DNA of 64,000 bases from Blakeslea trispora (GCA_025331445.1 JAIWNE010000058.1:62001-126000), one strand, 5' to 3'. Positions 34,574-46,463 are shown, counted from the first letter of the stretch. Notes: generated by a model from the letters alone, not told the origin. Made by a program: numbers and translations.

Positions 34574-34790
34574 TTAACCGACTTTGTCGGTTAACGGCAC
34601 GTTAAGAAATGAAATAGACTAGTCTGTTTGGGGGGTTTAATAGGCCTTTTACCAACAAAGTTTTAGCAGCGAAAAAAATGTCGGTAAAAGGGTGTTTCAG
34701 ACTTTTAACTGACAGATATTTTATGTCAGTTAAAGGATGTTTTAGGCTTTTAATTGACAGATTATACACGTCGATTAAAGGGCAATCCTC
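34574..34790. repeat. Cluster of TTAACYGAC hairpins
   Basis: TTAACCGAC-TTT-GTCGGTTAA (34574-34594) is a perfect hairpin. Three diverged units follow (about 34647-34690, 34707-34737, 34757-34789), each with TTTTAAYYGACA, a short loop and TGTCRGTTAAAGG-type complements, with a period of about 50-57 bp. The core is shared with 11459-11513. Confidence 0.65.
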
Positions 34791-34799
34791 TGATCTCAT

Positions 34800-35352
34800 T
34801 TGCTTCTTTGAATAAAGCAATCTTAATGTTATTGGTCTAAAGAAACCTTTTGTGTTTCCTTCGGTCTTTAGACTGTCTAACTCCTATAAGCTCTCTCATG
34901 TTGCATTTTACACAAACATTTTAAATACGCTCCTTTGCTATTTGACTTTGGTTCAAAGATGTATGCTTTATTTGGTACTCATTGCTTTCTTTATTGGCTG
35001 ATATGCCTTTAATTTTCACTCATTTATCACACGGTTAAGATATAATACGTAAAACGTCATTCAAATTCATTTTATTATTGATTTATTTAATAAAAAAATT
35101 GTTTATACGATAGATCCATTGGATCTTGATTCGTACATCATTGGCTAATCTAATGCTCTATATACTGGGTCCCCCATACCCTTCTTTACCTCTTTACCCA
35201 GCCATAGCTGTGGTAGTCTTCACATACTACGCTTACCTTTAGATACATCGTTTTGACCGTGTTTTTCTTGCCATTCATTCAAAATAGAATAGAATCCATT
35301 TAGATATCTTCCTGTAACCAATAAACAATAGATAGATAGCAGAAAAGAACTA
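34800..35352. other. No gene seen
   Basis: AT-rich spacer up to the TA that precedes the pogo-like end at 35353. No coding frame, promoter or repeat is supportable. Confidence 0.5.
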
Positions 35353-37265
35353 CAGTAGTTGCTCTATTTAAGGGTATGGCAAAATTTCCAAAATCCCACC
35401 CTTAAATAGAGAAAACCCTAAAATAGAATTTCGTGACTTGTATTTTTAAAGCAGTCACTACCAATTTCGGAGCTTGATTGTCACTTGTGCCTTAAATTAA
35501 TCTGAAAGATATGCTTCAAATAAACCATTATTTTCACAATATGTCAAACACTAAATTACGCTTAAACACAAGTCAAAAGGTCAAGATCCTAGACGAGTAT
35601 GCTAAGCGTCAGCTTAAACAGGAAGAGCTCGGAGAATGGGCACAAAAGGAATTTAAACTTCAACAGCCTGTTCCTCAGCAGACTATTTCCAACATCATCA
35701 AGGCTTCAGACAAGATTTATGCCAAGGCTGATACTGATGACAAGGCCAAAAGCTTGAAGAGTCCTCGCTATCCTGAATTGGATGGCGATGTTGAGAAGTT
35801 TATCTCTCAAATGAATGAATCGAACTTGCGAATCAACAGGGAGATCATCATGAGGTACGCTAAGAGACAATCTGTTGCAAAGTACCAGATTCCCGAGGGA
35901 ACTATCAAGTTCTCTCATGGTTGGCTCACAAAGCTCTTCAACCGAATTGGTGTTAAGAGCAAATTGCTCCACGGCGAGTCTGCTTCTGTCGACATTACTT
36001 CCGAGAACATACAGAAGCAATTACAAAAGATTGCTGATCTTCTTGAGCCATACAGTCCTGCCGACATCATGAATTTTGATGAGACAGGACTGTATTATCA
36101 GCAACTTCCAAGAAGAACCATCAGTTCCGAGCATCTTGGGGGATTAAAATGCAGCAAGAACAGGTTGACTGTGGGTTTGCTTTGCAGTTCGGATGGCACC
36201 TACAAAGGCCATCCAATTGTGATTGGTAAGCATAAGCAGCCCTCATGCTTCAAGACCAATGCTCGTTTGCTGAGCATGACAGCTATTGGTAAACGACACC
36301 ACGTCGAGTACCATAGCTCACCCAACGCTTGGATGACTTTTGCCATCTTCACTGGCTACATCAAGCGACTTGATGTAGCCTTTGGAAGGCAGCACAGAAA
36401 AATTGCCTTGCTTCTGGACAATGCCTCTGTGCACAAAATCGATGTGCCATTGAAGAACATCCTGCTGGGTTTCTTGCCTGCCAACACCACCAGCAAGCTT
36501 CAAGTACTTGATGAAGGTAAGCTTTTCTATCTACTACATGTGAAGACAAACTAATATTTGGGAGTAATATCATAGGTATAATTGCAAACTTCAAGGCACA
36601 CTTCCGCAATAAGTAGTATGAGCGTGCCTTGAACTTGCATATCATAGGTAACTTGAGCGAGAAGTTGTACAAGATGAACCAAGTACAAGCAATGTTCTTC
36701 TTGGCTGCTTCTTGGCTTGAGGTGAAGCCAGAAACCATTAAGAACTGCTGGCGACACACCCGCATCTTGGAGAGCAAGGAAGACGAAATGGTAGAGCCTC
36801 CTACCTCTGCTTTGCCCTTGGAGCAGGAGATTGTTGACAGTCATAACTGTCTTATTCCTCAGCTACCAGGAAACCAAAATGAGACAGTTAAGACTGTCAG
36901 CGATCTCGATTTGAACGCTGACGAAGCAAGAATGATGTTGGTGACTTCTGTCCAAGATGCAGGTGAAGAAGAAGAAGATATCTTCTATGACGTCGAGGCA
37001 ACCAAGAAGAGGTTACGGGAATGTTATGAATTTATTTTGAATCATGACATTCCGGATGATGATATAGAAACCTCTATGCATCGACGTTATAGAAGAAGAA
37101 TTGCTGCTGCTCGCGCTGAAGTCATTAATGAGCGCGAGCAGACTAATATTTATCAATTTTTTAAGCCTTGATAGACCTTATGAATAAAACTTGAAAAAAA
37201 AATTAGTTGTTTTCTCTGAATAAGGGTATCAGTGTCAAAATCTCACCCTTATTTAGAGCGAGAGT
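35353..37265 (+). mobile_element. Pogo/Tigger-like element, left end and transposase
   Basis: The left end is CAGTAGTTGCTCTATTTAAG at 35353, after TA (35351-35352). A hairpin CTCTATTTAAGGGT...ACCCTTAAATAGAG follows at 35362-35411. The transposase gene runs to 37171, and a similar hairpin (CTCTGAATAAGGGT...) lies at about 37208-37252. A matching outer end, GAGCGACTACTG followed by TA, is only found at 46450-46461. Either the minus-strand Helitron and other DNA were inserted near the 3' end, or this copy lost its end and 46.3-46.46 kb belongs to a sister copy. Confidence 0.65.
35511..37171 (+). pseudogene. Pogo/Tigger-like transposase, one intron, one nonsense codon
   Basis: Start at 35511 (MLQINHY) or 35541 (MSNTKLRLN); the second is the more usual-looking start. 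The N-terminal CENP-B-type helix-turn-helix (LNTSQKVKILDEYAKR; TISNIIKAS) and second DNA-binding repeat are followed by the DDE core: MNFDETGLYY, LLLDNASVH and LPANTTSKLQVLDEG, i.e. a DDD triad as in pogo. An intron at 36517-36575 (GTAAGC...ACTAAT...CATAG) joins DEG to IIANFK in phase. TAG at 36614-36616 sits where Gln (FRNK*YERAL) is expected. The C-terminal tail is acidic (GEEEEDIFYDVE) and ends YQFFKP. One C-to-T change could explain the only lesion. Confidence 0.85.
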
Positions 37266-37384
37266 ACAAGAGTTCTGATAACTGCTAGCCGACCTACTTG
37301 CTACGCTCGCTTACGGCCGTCGTCGCCTGCGTTCTTGATCCCTATAGCTGAGTTTACTTAGAGTCTAAAATGGATGTAATTTAT

Positions 37385-40300
37385 TTAATTCAAAAGTAGT
37401 TCAGGATAAATGATGTTTTCTATTTTGCTATAGTTAGTGTTATCAGAGTTTGGTTGATGAAGAATATGAATTCCCTTTGGGTTAGTTGACCTTGATAGAG
37501 CAACATATAGTTGTCCATGAGTAAAAGTAGGGTTGCGCAGATCAATTCCAACATTTCTAATGATTGGCCTTGTGACTTATTGATAGTCATTGCAAAGCTT
37601 AGCTTGACAGGGAATTACTTTCGTGTAAGGATGAAGGGGTATTCATTTTCTAATGTTGATAGTTGGATTTGAGGAATTACTTCTATTTGTTCGCTTTCTG
37701 AACCACATTCTTGCAATACAGAGACTATTAGCGTGTACGAAAGGATATCTTTGACAATAAGCCTTGTACCGTTGCATAAGCCTTTTTGAGGATTTAAGTT
37801 TCTTAATAACATAACAATACATCCCTTTTTCAATGTAAGCTTTGCAGGTGGAAAGTTTGGAGGGTTGAGAGTTTGAAGATACTCCGGAGCTAAGCGATGT
37901 ACTTCGTCATTTTCTTGTTCTGATGTATCAGCAGTATCGGCAGAGAGCAAGGTTATTGAATCCCCAGGCATGAGGTCCAACACCATTTGGTTTAAGCTAT
38001 CAACAACTGTGTTTTGCGTAGTCAAAATAGCTGATTTGAAAAAGAAGTTAGGGTTTTCTAATGATCGATCAAGATCTTGTTTAGGATATAGCTTTGAAAT
38101 CAACTCGTCAAGTGAAAGTGTTTGCGATATATAATCCGGGATAGAGATTGTTTGGTTTTGAAAGCTCGGATGATACGTAATCAAATCAAGCCATTTCTTA
38201 AAGTGAGTATCATTAGAGGTCGTTCCTCGGACACGCATGATAATGCGAAGCTGTAAGATGGTGATTCTTGAACAAATGTATGAGTTTTTGATCGAGGCAT
38301 CAACAATCATTGCATGATTACCATTTTTGATAACCGGAGGGATTTGAGCAAAATCTCCACCCAACACAACAGGTATACCGCCAAACAGCTTATCGCTACC
38401 ACATACATCTTTTAAGCTTCTATCAACAGCTTCAAAACAAAGTTTGTTTTGCATTGGTATCTCATCCCAAATAATCAGGGTTGTTCTTCTTAACAAATCA
38501 GCTAGACGACCTTTCTTTGTTATATGACAGAGGGAAGTCTCTTTGATTGCTATAGGTACTTTAAATCTGAAATGAGACGTAGGACCACCAGAAAGAAGCA
38601 AACAAGCGATACCAGAAGATGCAACGCACAGAACAATTTTTTCTTGACTACGAAAGTAGTTGCAAAGAGCATTGTAGACAAAGGTTTTACCAGTACATGC
38701 TGGACCATGAAGAAAATGGCAAACGTATTGAGAGTCAGATGAAATTGTACTGTCTGCTACGGAAGACTCAATACCATTCACAATGGTATCAAAAGCATTT
38801 CTTTGGTCTTGGTTAAAAAGAGCATATTTCGATTCATAAGCTGCTTTTTCAAATTCGACATCATATGCAAGTTGCTCGTTTATCAATCTGTTTGATGATG
38901 CCCTCTGTGAATTGGCCAGTACTTCGAGATCATTAGTCCAATCATTCTTGTATGCTGGCATGTGACATGTCTCTAAAGATGAACCAAGGCGGCCGAGCTG
39001 TTCATCCAACAGAAATAAGCCATAATCACATTTAGATTGACCTTTGTAAAACAGGCTGTCATCAGTTACTGTATACTTTTCGTGAAGTTGGTCTGGAAAC
39101 AGAGTTTGTAGCTTATGAGCTAAATCATTACAGATATCGAGACAAAATTCTTCCCAAAGCAATGCTGGATCAATCAGTTGACCAAAAGTCAAAGCAGTGA
39201 CGAAAAGGTTGCGAAGAGAACTGCAGGTTGAAAACATGACAGCTTCATAAAAGCAATGGCTCCATTCCTGATCATCCTCTATCAAGTGAAGTCTTAAGCA
39301 AGCCTGCATAAATGTTTCGCACTGTGCGCCATCTACACTTCGAAGATCTTCAGAAAACTTTGATCCAGCTACGTTTGTTAATAGCAATCGAAGGTAAAAA
39401 CGTTCGCCAGATTGTGGGCTACAATATGGTACTCTACCAATGGCAAATCCTCTTTGTCGATGCTTCCACACTCTGTCTTTCTTATCCCAAATAAAATACT
39501 GCGGAAAGTCTTGATACAGATATTTTTGAGCAGTTGGGTTGTTTTGGTAATAAACAAAGTATGCCATTAGCATAGTGCGACTTTTGGCAAGAGTGTCTCG
39601 GAGCTCAGAAGGAGTGGCATCCTCAGAAAAGTAAACTGGCTGCTGATCGGGAAGATGTAATGCTAAAAGTGTAACTGTTGGATCTTCTTCGTGGATTTTG
39701 TACTCAAATATGCGAGCAAAAGTTTCTGTGGGACCGATGTAGCGACCTTGAAGATGTCTTTCAATCTCGTTCTCAGTATCGCTCAATTTCAATATCGTTC
39801 TATCCGATCCTTTATAAACGTATTTGTTTATGTACTTGATGGCTTTTACGCTTTGGCAACATTCAACATTGATGTGCGCTTTAAACTTCTTTGAGAGGTA
39901 TGGATTGTATGGTACAATCCATCTATTATCGATGACAACTGATCCCAAAGGATTGCGAATAGAATATTGTGTGCTGGGATCAGTAGACCTTGCCCTTTTG
40001 TACAAAGGATAACCATCATCAGAGATGACAGTTTGCTTAGTGAATGTCTTGGAAAATCTCTTAGAGCATTTCAAAACACCGTTTGCATCTTTGACCATAC
40101 ATGGGGACGTTAGGTTCAAGCTACCACAAGGCCCATGAACCATGTTCTTGGTAACTATTTTATAAAGCTCAGGATCACTTTCTTTCGAAGGGATCTCAGC
40201 CGAGATGATCCGGTCAATATCGTCAGCGGAATGGATAGCGTGGGATGAATCCAAAAACAGAAGCAAATGAAGATGAGGAAGACCTCTTTTTTGATACTCG

Positions 40301-41925
40301 ATTGTTCGGACCAATCCCTTATAAGTGCCAAACACATTCTTCACTTTCAAATCTTTCAACAGTTCTTTCACTTTCAAATCAAACACTCTAGAAACCAAAT
40401 CTGGTCGGTCAGATGCATTTTGGCCAGGTAGCAATTCTTTTTGGATCTCAATCCAGCCAGGATTAGCTGTGAATGTGATGAACAAAGAAGGCTTTCCAAA
40501 ACAACGCACAATAGCCATTGAGTCTTGGTATTGCTTGGCCATGAATCTTGCTCAGCCTGTATAAGAGCTTGGCAAGATGAAGCGTTTGCCTAAAGAAGTG
40601 GCATCCACATCCTCAGAGATAAGTGTATCTTGCACACCATTATAAAGATCAGTACGAATGTTTGACTGATACGTTCTAATCCAGTCTAATTTTGCTTGAT
40701 CGCAGATGGCCCAAACATGAACCAAGTATTGTTGGAAGAGTCCTTTTGCGTAAAACAAAGTAGGAAATTCTTGCTGTCTTTGATGAAGTCTGAATCTATA
40801 GTATGCTCTTTGTGTGAGACGACTTTCTTGATCATCTAGTCTTAGACCCCAGTTCCAGCCCAAATTCCCCATAGAAAACAGCAATGTGTAATGCAAAGGC
40901 ATACACAACGCATGTGTTTGTGAGATGGTAGAAAAAGAAAATTTTCCCTCAGAATAACGAAGGTAAATTCGAATCACTCTGAGGCTATCAGAGGAGCTCT
41001 CATTTGGTAAGATAGCAGCTACCTCACTGGCTGTAGGCACATTTTCAGTTCGTCTATCTTTACCAGCCATTAATTCCATCTTCAATGATAGGTAAACCCG
41101 AATGAAAGATTGTTCTTCCGTTGTACCTTCAAGAAGCTCATGTGCAGTCTTATAAAGTCCTACATAAGAATTGCATTGATGAAGCTCTGTAGACAATCCT
41201 CGAACTAACTCATTGTCTAAGTCCTCATTGTTTGCAGCTCGGATTGATGCTGCGTATTCAGGGTCAAAGATGCAGAGTTGGGCGTATCTAGCCTGACTAT
41301 GATCTTCAGCAGAAATTGGTCCTTGAGTGTGGTACATTTGACCATGAATTTGGAAGGGCATGTTGGTGAGATTGCTGTTGCTCACTTCACAACGCAAAGA
41401 AGTGAAAGCGAAAGCAGCATTAAAGCGCCTCAAGTTATTTTTGAAATGCTGTCCGCGGGAAGTAATATCCTCATACAATCCCTTCACAAATGAGGGAGGA
41501 TCTTCGAGCAAATCTACTTTAACAGCACCAGCCTTGCAACACGACATCCAAAAAACGTTATTTCTAGTTGAGTTAGAAGGTAACTCGGCCTTCCAGTGCT
41601 TAGCACTACATTTGTCGCAGACTTGATCCATTGAGCCTAAATCGAATGGCTGGAGGCGAGAGAGCTTAGAAACATATGCTGCAGGCAACTGAGTTCTTCT
41701 TTGTCGAGTTCTAGGTTCTTTGTCGTTGGCTGTACGATTGTTGTTTCTTCAGGTTCTTTGTCTGCGGTCCTATGAAATAGAATGAAGTTAGTGAGATATT
41801 TTGCTGTTTAGTTGTAGCTCAAATCTCACTCGACATGTATCGCAAGTATTAAATGTAGCATGCTCGAAAGTTGAACCACATGTAGTGCATTCTTTAATTG
41901 ATGTTGATGGCGAAATGTTACTCAT
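37385..41925 (-). pseudogene. Helitron D Rep-helicase, near-complete with few lesions
   Basis: A possible first exon starts at 41925 (MSNISPSTS, with CTTCG...CDTCR), followed by a GTGAGA...TTCATAG intron; just after it the joined frame meets a TGA, so this start is tentative. The main frame from about 41690 carries a CDKCSAKHWKAE...CCKAG zinc region, then Rep motifs LFITFTANPGW and RGLPHLHLLLFL (HUH) and IKYINKYVYKGSDR. The helicase has GPACTGKTFVYNAL, IIWDEIPM and LGGDFAQIPPV. Lesions are TGA at 40552-40554 (expected Gly-Gly-Pro region), TAA at 37615-37617 (FPVKLSFAMTINKSQGQSL follows in frame) and a one-base shift near 37565, after which HGQLYVALSR is readable. This is the least damaged Helitron here. 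Confidence 0.85.
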
Positions 41926-42061
41926 AATAAAGTGATAGATTTCGAGAAAGAATAAAAAAATAAAAGATGTAAATGTAAATTTAAGGGGGAAAAGGTAAAA
42001 AAATTTAAAAGCGTGACATCGGTACTTCTAGTTGAAATCTATTATTTCAGTATATTGATTC

Positions 42062-42130
42062 AACCTCGCTTCGCGTGAGGGGAAGGGACAACCCTCCCCC
42101 TTGGACCCCCTCCCAGCTGGCTAGAGCTCA
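42062..42130 (-). repeat. Single G-rich hairpin unit upstream of Helitron D
   Basis: The minus strand reads AGCCAGCTGGGAGGGGGTCC, then a GGGGGAGGGTTGTCCCTTCCCC palindrome region and GCGAAGCGAGG, the same module as upstream of Helitrons 1 and 2. Its position relative to the gene is also the same, although the encoded proteins differ strongly. Confidence 0.75.
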
Positions 42131-43723
42131 ATCCACTGTTCCTAACTAATCACCACGGCGTATAGGAGTTTTAAAAATATTCGAGTGAGCTTTTTCTGAT
42201 TGAGGTCAATATTCAGCTTTTATAGACATGGCTGTATTGGCTTTTGAAATGATTAAAGTAATGGATTTTTTTGTTGAAATGTAATGTAGAGACTTAAGGG
42301 AGGTAATTTTTTTAATTTGAAGCTGATCTGAAGAGATGAGTTGATCTCGGTTTTTTTTACATGTCAAAGGCCATAAAATAAATAAAAAGCCTAAGAAAAA
42401 TAATCTGTGAGAAAGAGATTTGGCTGAAAAGGGAAAAAAATAGCAGTGAAAATGAAGAGATAATCAAATGGGGGGATCGATTTCAGATTTCATGCAAAAA
42501 ATATGTACAAAAATGGTAAATGGGGGGATAGGCTAAGAAAGGTGAAACAATCTGTTTAAAAAAATAGAGAGTATCTATGCAAATTTATTTAAAAGGTAAA
42601 GAAGAAGTAAAAGGAAGGCAATTTCTTGAAGTTAACTCGGATATTTCAAAAGAAAAAGGTGGTAGGCTAAAAGAGAAGAAAAAGAAGCATAAGTCGCCAG
42701 AGTTATACAGCCAAAGACTAGAGAGTCAATTTTTAATTTTTTGTGTAATCATAACAAGGTGTGGAAAGCTAAAGAAGTGTAAAAAGGTATAAAAATAAAA
42801 TAACAAGGTTGAGAGAAGGTGTTTGCTATTCTTCTTTCAAATTTCTAAGATAGTAGTACAAGGAAGTTACGATCATGACTGAATGTCGATCTTAAGATCT
42901 CTCATCACCATCACTGAAGCAACATGAGCACATGGAGAAGGACCTTTTGTTGCTGTAAATGTCTTTAAGGCAAATAATATTTGGTAAAATGAATAACAGA
43001 CATTCCAGCAGCTAAACAAAAAAAAAGACTGCTATCATGTTTATATAAAGTGAGGTGAGATAGTTTGGGCTATATCAAATCGCATTGTATGAGGGTAAGC
43101 AGTACTTAAAAAAGCTGGAAAAGTCAGATAAAGATGTAAGATTATAAATGACAACTTAAAGAGAAGTCTAAAAAGGAGAAAAGAAGCAAGTGCTACTTTC
43201 AAGCATGTCAAAAGGAAAGAAAGAAAAGTAATAACAATCACTACTGAATCACTATCTTATCCTCAGCTAATGACTCTCGCTAAATAAGGATGGAATGTTT
43301 CATTATCACTTTTAAGAACTGCTAGTTTTGAACATTGGAAGTCAATCTTGGGACTAGGCAAATCAATTGTGTAGACAAAAAACTTCAGATACTCTAAATT
43401 AGGTATTTGACTTGATGGTGAATTAGAATGCTTAGTTGGGAAGTCATGAAAGAGGAACAGAAGGATCAATTTTAGGCTTTAAATGACTAATCCATTCACT
43501 TCTTTTATAGGAACAATTGATAATTGCACATATCTATCGTAAGAGATATCATCAACAGATTTCAATACTTATGGTCAATGTTATCAATAAATGGATTCAA
43601 AGGGTGTCATAAGAAGTATTTTTGTCAATGAGCCTTTACAATATATGAATGATCTTATTACATTTGGCTTCTGATGTGCCATCCTATTGTTATAGTCTAT
43701 TATATCTCTAACAAAAGCGACAC

Positions 43724-43733
43724 TATATAAAAG
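43724..43733 (+). promoter_or_regulatory. TATA-box-like sequence
   Basis: TATATAAAAG in a window of otherwise unassigned DNA. It is 245 bp from the ATG of the speculative small gene, farther than the roughly 60 bp seen at other genes here, so the link is weak. Confidence 0.3.
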
Positions 43734-43977
43734 GGTTGCTCTTGATACATTTTATTTCTAAGCTAGTTACTTGTATGTTAAAAAATGGTTCATTCATATA
43801 CATGTATAATTTTGAGACAGCTTGACGCTTCGCTATCAACTTTTTTATAGAATCTACTTTGGTGTTTTTTTAAGATCCCCTTTACAAAAGCGTTCCTTTA
43901 ATTGATCACTAATAAGATCTGTTCATGCAAATCCAAGACATTTTCCTTTTCAGTACAATTTTAGCTTGAATCTGTCA

Positions 43978-44330
43978 ATGAAATTATACTTTCTTCCCAT
44001 CACTGCCATATTTCTCATATATACTGGCCTTTTTTTTTCAATCCCCCATTTTCTTTTTCTCTCTTTTTGTTTCATTAAATGCACAGCAAAAGGTAAGCAC
44101 TTTTATCTCTCTCTCCTTTTTTTTTTTTTTTTTTTTACAAATATCATATAATCCATCAACATCACTAACTCTTTTATTTCACAATAGCTACATGTATATC
44201 ACCTTATCATGACGATATCTCAATAACTCGACTACGCTTCTCTTCTATTTCTTTGAATCCTTCAACTCTTCTTCCGTATATATCTGTTTATCATCAACTT
44301 TATATACATTTATATAAACACTCATCATAA
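43978..44330 (+). CDS. Speculative small spliced ORF with hydrophobic N-terminus
   Basis: ATG at 43978 opens a 38-codon exon encoding MKLYFLPITAIFLIYTGLFF and a further hydrophobic stretch, signal-peptide or membrane-anchor-like. An intron at 44093-44187 has GTAAGC, a CACTAAC branch motif and CACAATAG. The second exon, in phase, runs to TAA at 44328, for about 86 residues in total (ends HLYKHSS). I recognise no family. The intron is convincing in form but longer than others here, and the host sequence is CT-rich, so a chance signal remains possible. If real it would be the only non-transposon gene in the window. Confidence 0.25.
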
Positions 44331-46045
44331 GCCCTGATTGACAATCCTTTATCCATGTCACCTTCTTCTGCACTACTTTTCACCATCTCATCCATGACTT
44401 TTTTGATCCAAACTGCCTGTTCTCTACCATGTTTCTCAAACTTATACTTCTTTGACTGATATTTGAATACCACCTCCATTTATGCTGCCTATCTAGATTG
44501 ATGCCTCTCTTTCAAATTGCTTTTGCCTTAGGTCTTTCGGTTTCTCCATTTGTTTGTCTATCTTACTCTTTGCATCGCATTTACTAACTTGCTCTGTTTG
44601 TAGTCAATGCCCTGAAGCCTTTTAACAAACACACATCCAATTGCCTACCATGCTTCCATCCTATGTCTGATTTGTTCATGTCTACCTTCTTTCTTATGTG
44701 CTTATGTGATCTTTCTCTCTAACTGTTGCCACTGGTCATTGTCCTAAATTTAAGAGATACTTTTTCTCTCTGATATACCGTCGTTCAGGGTACTTGGTCT
44801 CTTCTCATGTCGCCATCTCTCTACCTCATCTTCAGGAAACAATCTCTATCCACCTATTCTCCTTCCACTATTATGGTCTATGCTTTCAAAAGTTGAAGAA
44901 TCTCTTTTTGGTTGAACTTGGGGTTCCTTCCAACCTTACCGCTTATTATTTTCTTCTTTTTGTGTCTTCATGTCGTTGCTCATGCTTACATGTGAGCTCC
45001 ATCCCAGATGAGGTGACTTCATCGCTTTGAATCTCTTTCGTGACAAGTGAAATACCGCTTCCAGAATATTTTTACTTGGCTGTCTTACCAAGTGAATTCC
45101 TTTTTATGAACTGTTCACTTCTGACTGTTGCTCTCTGCGCTGGCTGGAGCCATGAGGTACCTATTCACAACTAAAGGACACAACATGCTGATGACAAAGT
45201 ACATGTGTAAAGGATCGCGTCTCATCTTTATTTTTTTTTTCGTTTTTTAGATTTTCTTTGCTATTCACTTTCTTCCTCTATTGTTTCTGACTCTTGTGCA
45301 TACTGGTTACTAGTGATCTCTCAGTTGGTGTTGCTCATGACCTTGCATGTTGCTTCAAGATGGCTGTCAAGAAAAAAAATTAATTTCGAAAAAATTAGTC
45401 TCGGTTAAGGCTGTATATTTTTTCAAGCGCAGCTACCGCAAAGCGATTGATGTGCTTACTGAAGGCTTCAGTCATGGAAATTAACTCATTTCTGCTTTCT
45501 ATACTGCTTCTTATGTTTCCAAAAGGTACCTGTATCAAAGCCAAGCATGCCAATCAATCTGAGTACACCCGATGCAGCATCCCTGTTACAAAAAAGGACA
45601 TCTGAGCTACAAATCAGCCTAAAGAAGAACCCATATATAGCATATATTTGATTCTAATCAATAAGAATAAACAAGCTTACTTTGCCCATATTACCTAAAT
45701 AATCCAATCGTTTGCCAAGCTTGTCCAAAAATTAAAGCAATGCCATTTGCTCATTTATTGTTTATACATGTAGAACGTGTTAAATCACTATCGCTATGTA
45801 CGCTGAAGGCAATTTGTCACTATAACTCCCCTTTGAGACCTAAGTTAGATATGATTCTACTATAAACAACTCCTATTTAGAAAATCCGCAAAAGGGTTTT
45901 GCCTCTCAACAAAAAAATGTCAGATTCTGACAAAAAACATGGTAGATTACTCCAATAAACCTTAAACCGCCTTAATTGAATTTCAAGGTTTTTGTGTCAG
46001 ATTCTGACAAAAAATAATGTAAACTCAACATCTTTTAAGCCCTGG

Positions 46046-46235
46046 TGAATGCTGGCTTTGCGTGAGGGGGAGGGACGACCCTTCCCCTTAAACCCCCTCC
46101 CACACTGGCTTAGGCTTGATCCAAGTCGGGGAAATCAATTCTCATATCACGTGATTGGACAATTTTTAATCAAGGGGGAAAAGAAAATTCGTGACGTCAG
46201 TACTTCTAGTTAAAATCTGTTATTTCAATTTATAT
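46046..46235 (-). repeat. Detached Helitron upstream fragment
   Basis: On the minus strand, AAGCCAGTGTGGGAGGGGGT, a GGGGAAGGGTCGTCCCTCCCCC-type palindrome region and GCAAAGCCAGC repeat the G-rich Helitron unit. Nearby, GTACTTCTAGTTAAAATCTG (about 46198) resembles 42020-42040 beside Helitron D. No gene accompanies it. Confidence 0.6.
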
Positions 46236-46261
46236 ATGATTAAGATTGGTTGTTTTTTTGG

Positions 46262-46461
46262 AATTTAGTAAGTTTTATCAATAAAATCTGAAAAAAAAAT
46301 CCGAATTTCTCTAAATAAGGGTGAAATTTTTTGAAATCGCACCCTTATCTGGAATAAGGGTATAAGGGTATTAATGCTGGTAATGCTGCTCAACTTTTGA
46401 AATCGTACCCTTATATAGAGAATACCCTTAAATAGAACACCCTTAAATAGAGCGACTACTG
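46262..46461 (-). mobile_element. Detached pogo-like 3' end
   Basis: It ends ...CTTAAATAGAGCGACTACTG at 46461 followed by TA (46462-46463). The terminal 25 bp are the near-exact inverted match of the left end at 35353. Internally there are at least four AAGGGT/ACCCTT hairpin half-sites, and the first part (about 46285-46340) resembles 37185-37252, downstream of the pogo-like gene. Confidence 0.65.
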
Positions 46462-46463
46462 TA

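Larger units (their letters stand above)
37285..42140 (-). mobile_element. Helitron D, minus strand (third Helitron type)
   Basis: The 3' end is proposed at CTAG (37285-37288 read on the minus strand), preceded by a GCCG...CGGC hairpin (37317-37289) that aligns with the 3' end of Helitron 2. The base after it is C rather than T, so the junction may have decayed. The gene runs 41925 to 37385, and a single G-rich hairpin unit lies upstream at 42062-42130. The 5' end was not identified: the AAAAAACAGTCAC motif of Helitrons 1 and 2 is absent. Confidence 0.6.
42141..46040. other. Gene-poor stretch between Helitron D and detached pogo end
   Basis: Purine-rich, then AT-rich sequence with poly-T and CT-rich tracts. 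Apart from the speculative spliced ORF at 43978-44330 I see no gene. The open frame at 44794-45030 lacks any recognisable feature. At 45369-45420 and 45895-46020 there are local repeats (TCAGATTCTGACAAAAA occurs twice, about 45920 and 45995), unassigned. Confidence 0.45.

Noticed and set aside
40155..40564. Open frames antisense to the Helitron D Rep domain
   Set aside because: Shadows of the minus-strand Rep frame, which has clear HUH and tyrosine motifs.
44794..45030. 78-codon open frame in the gene-poor region
   Set aside because: No recognisable motif, splice or promoter support, and the surrounding DNA is CT-rich.
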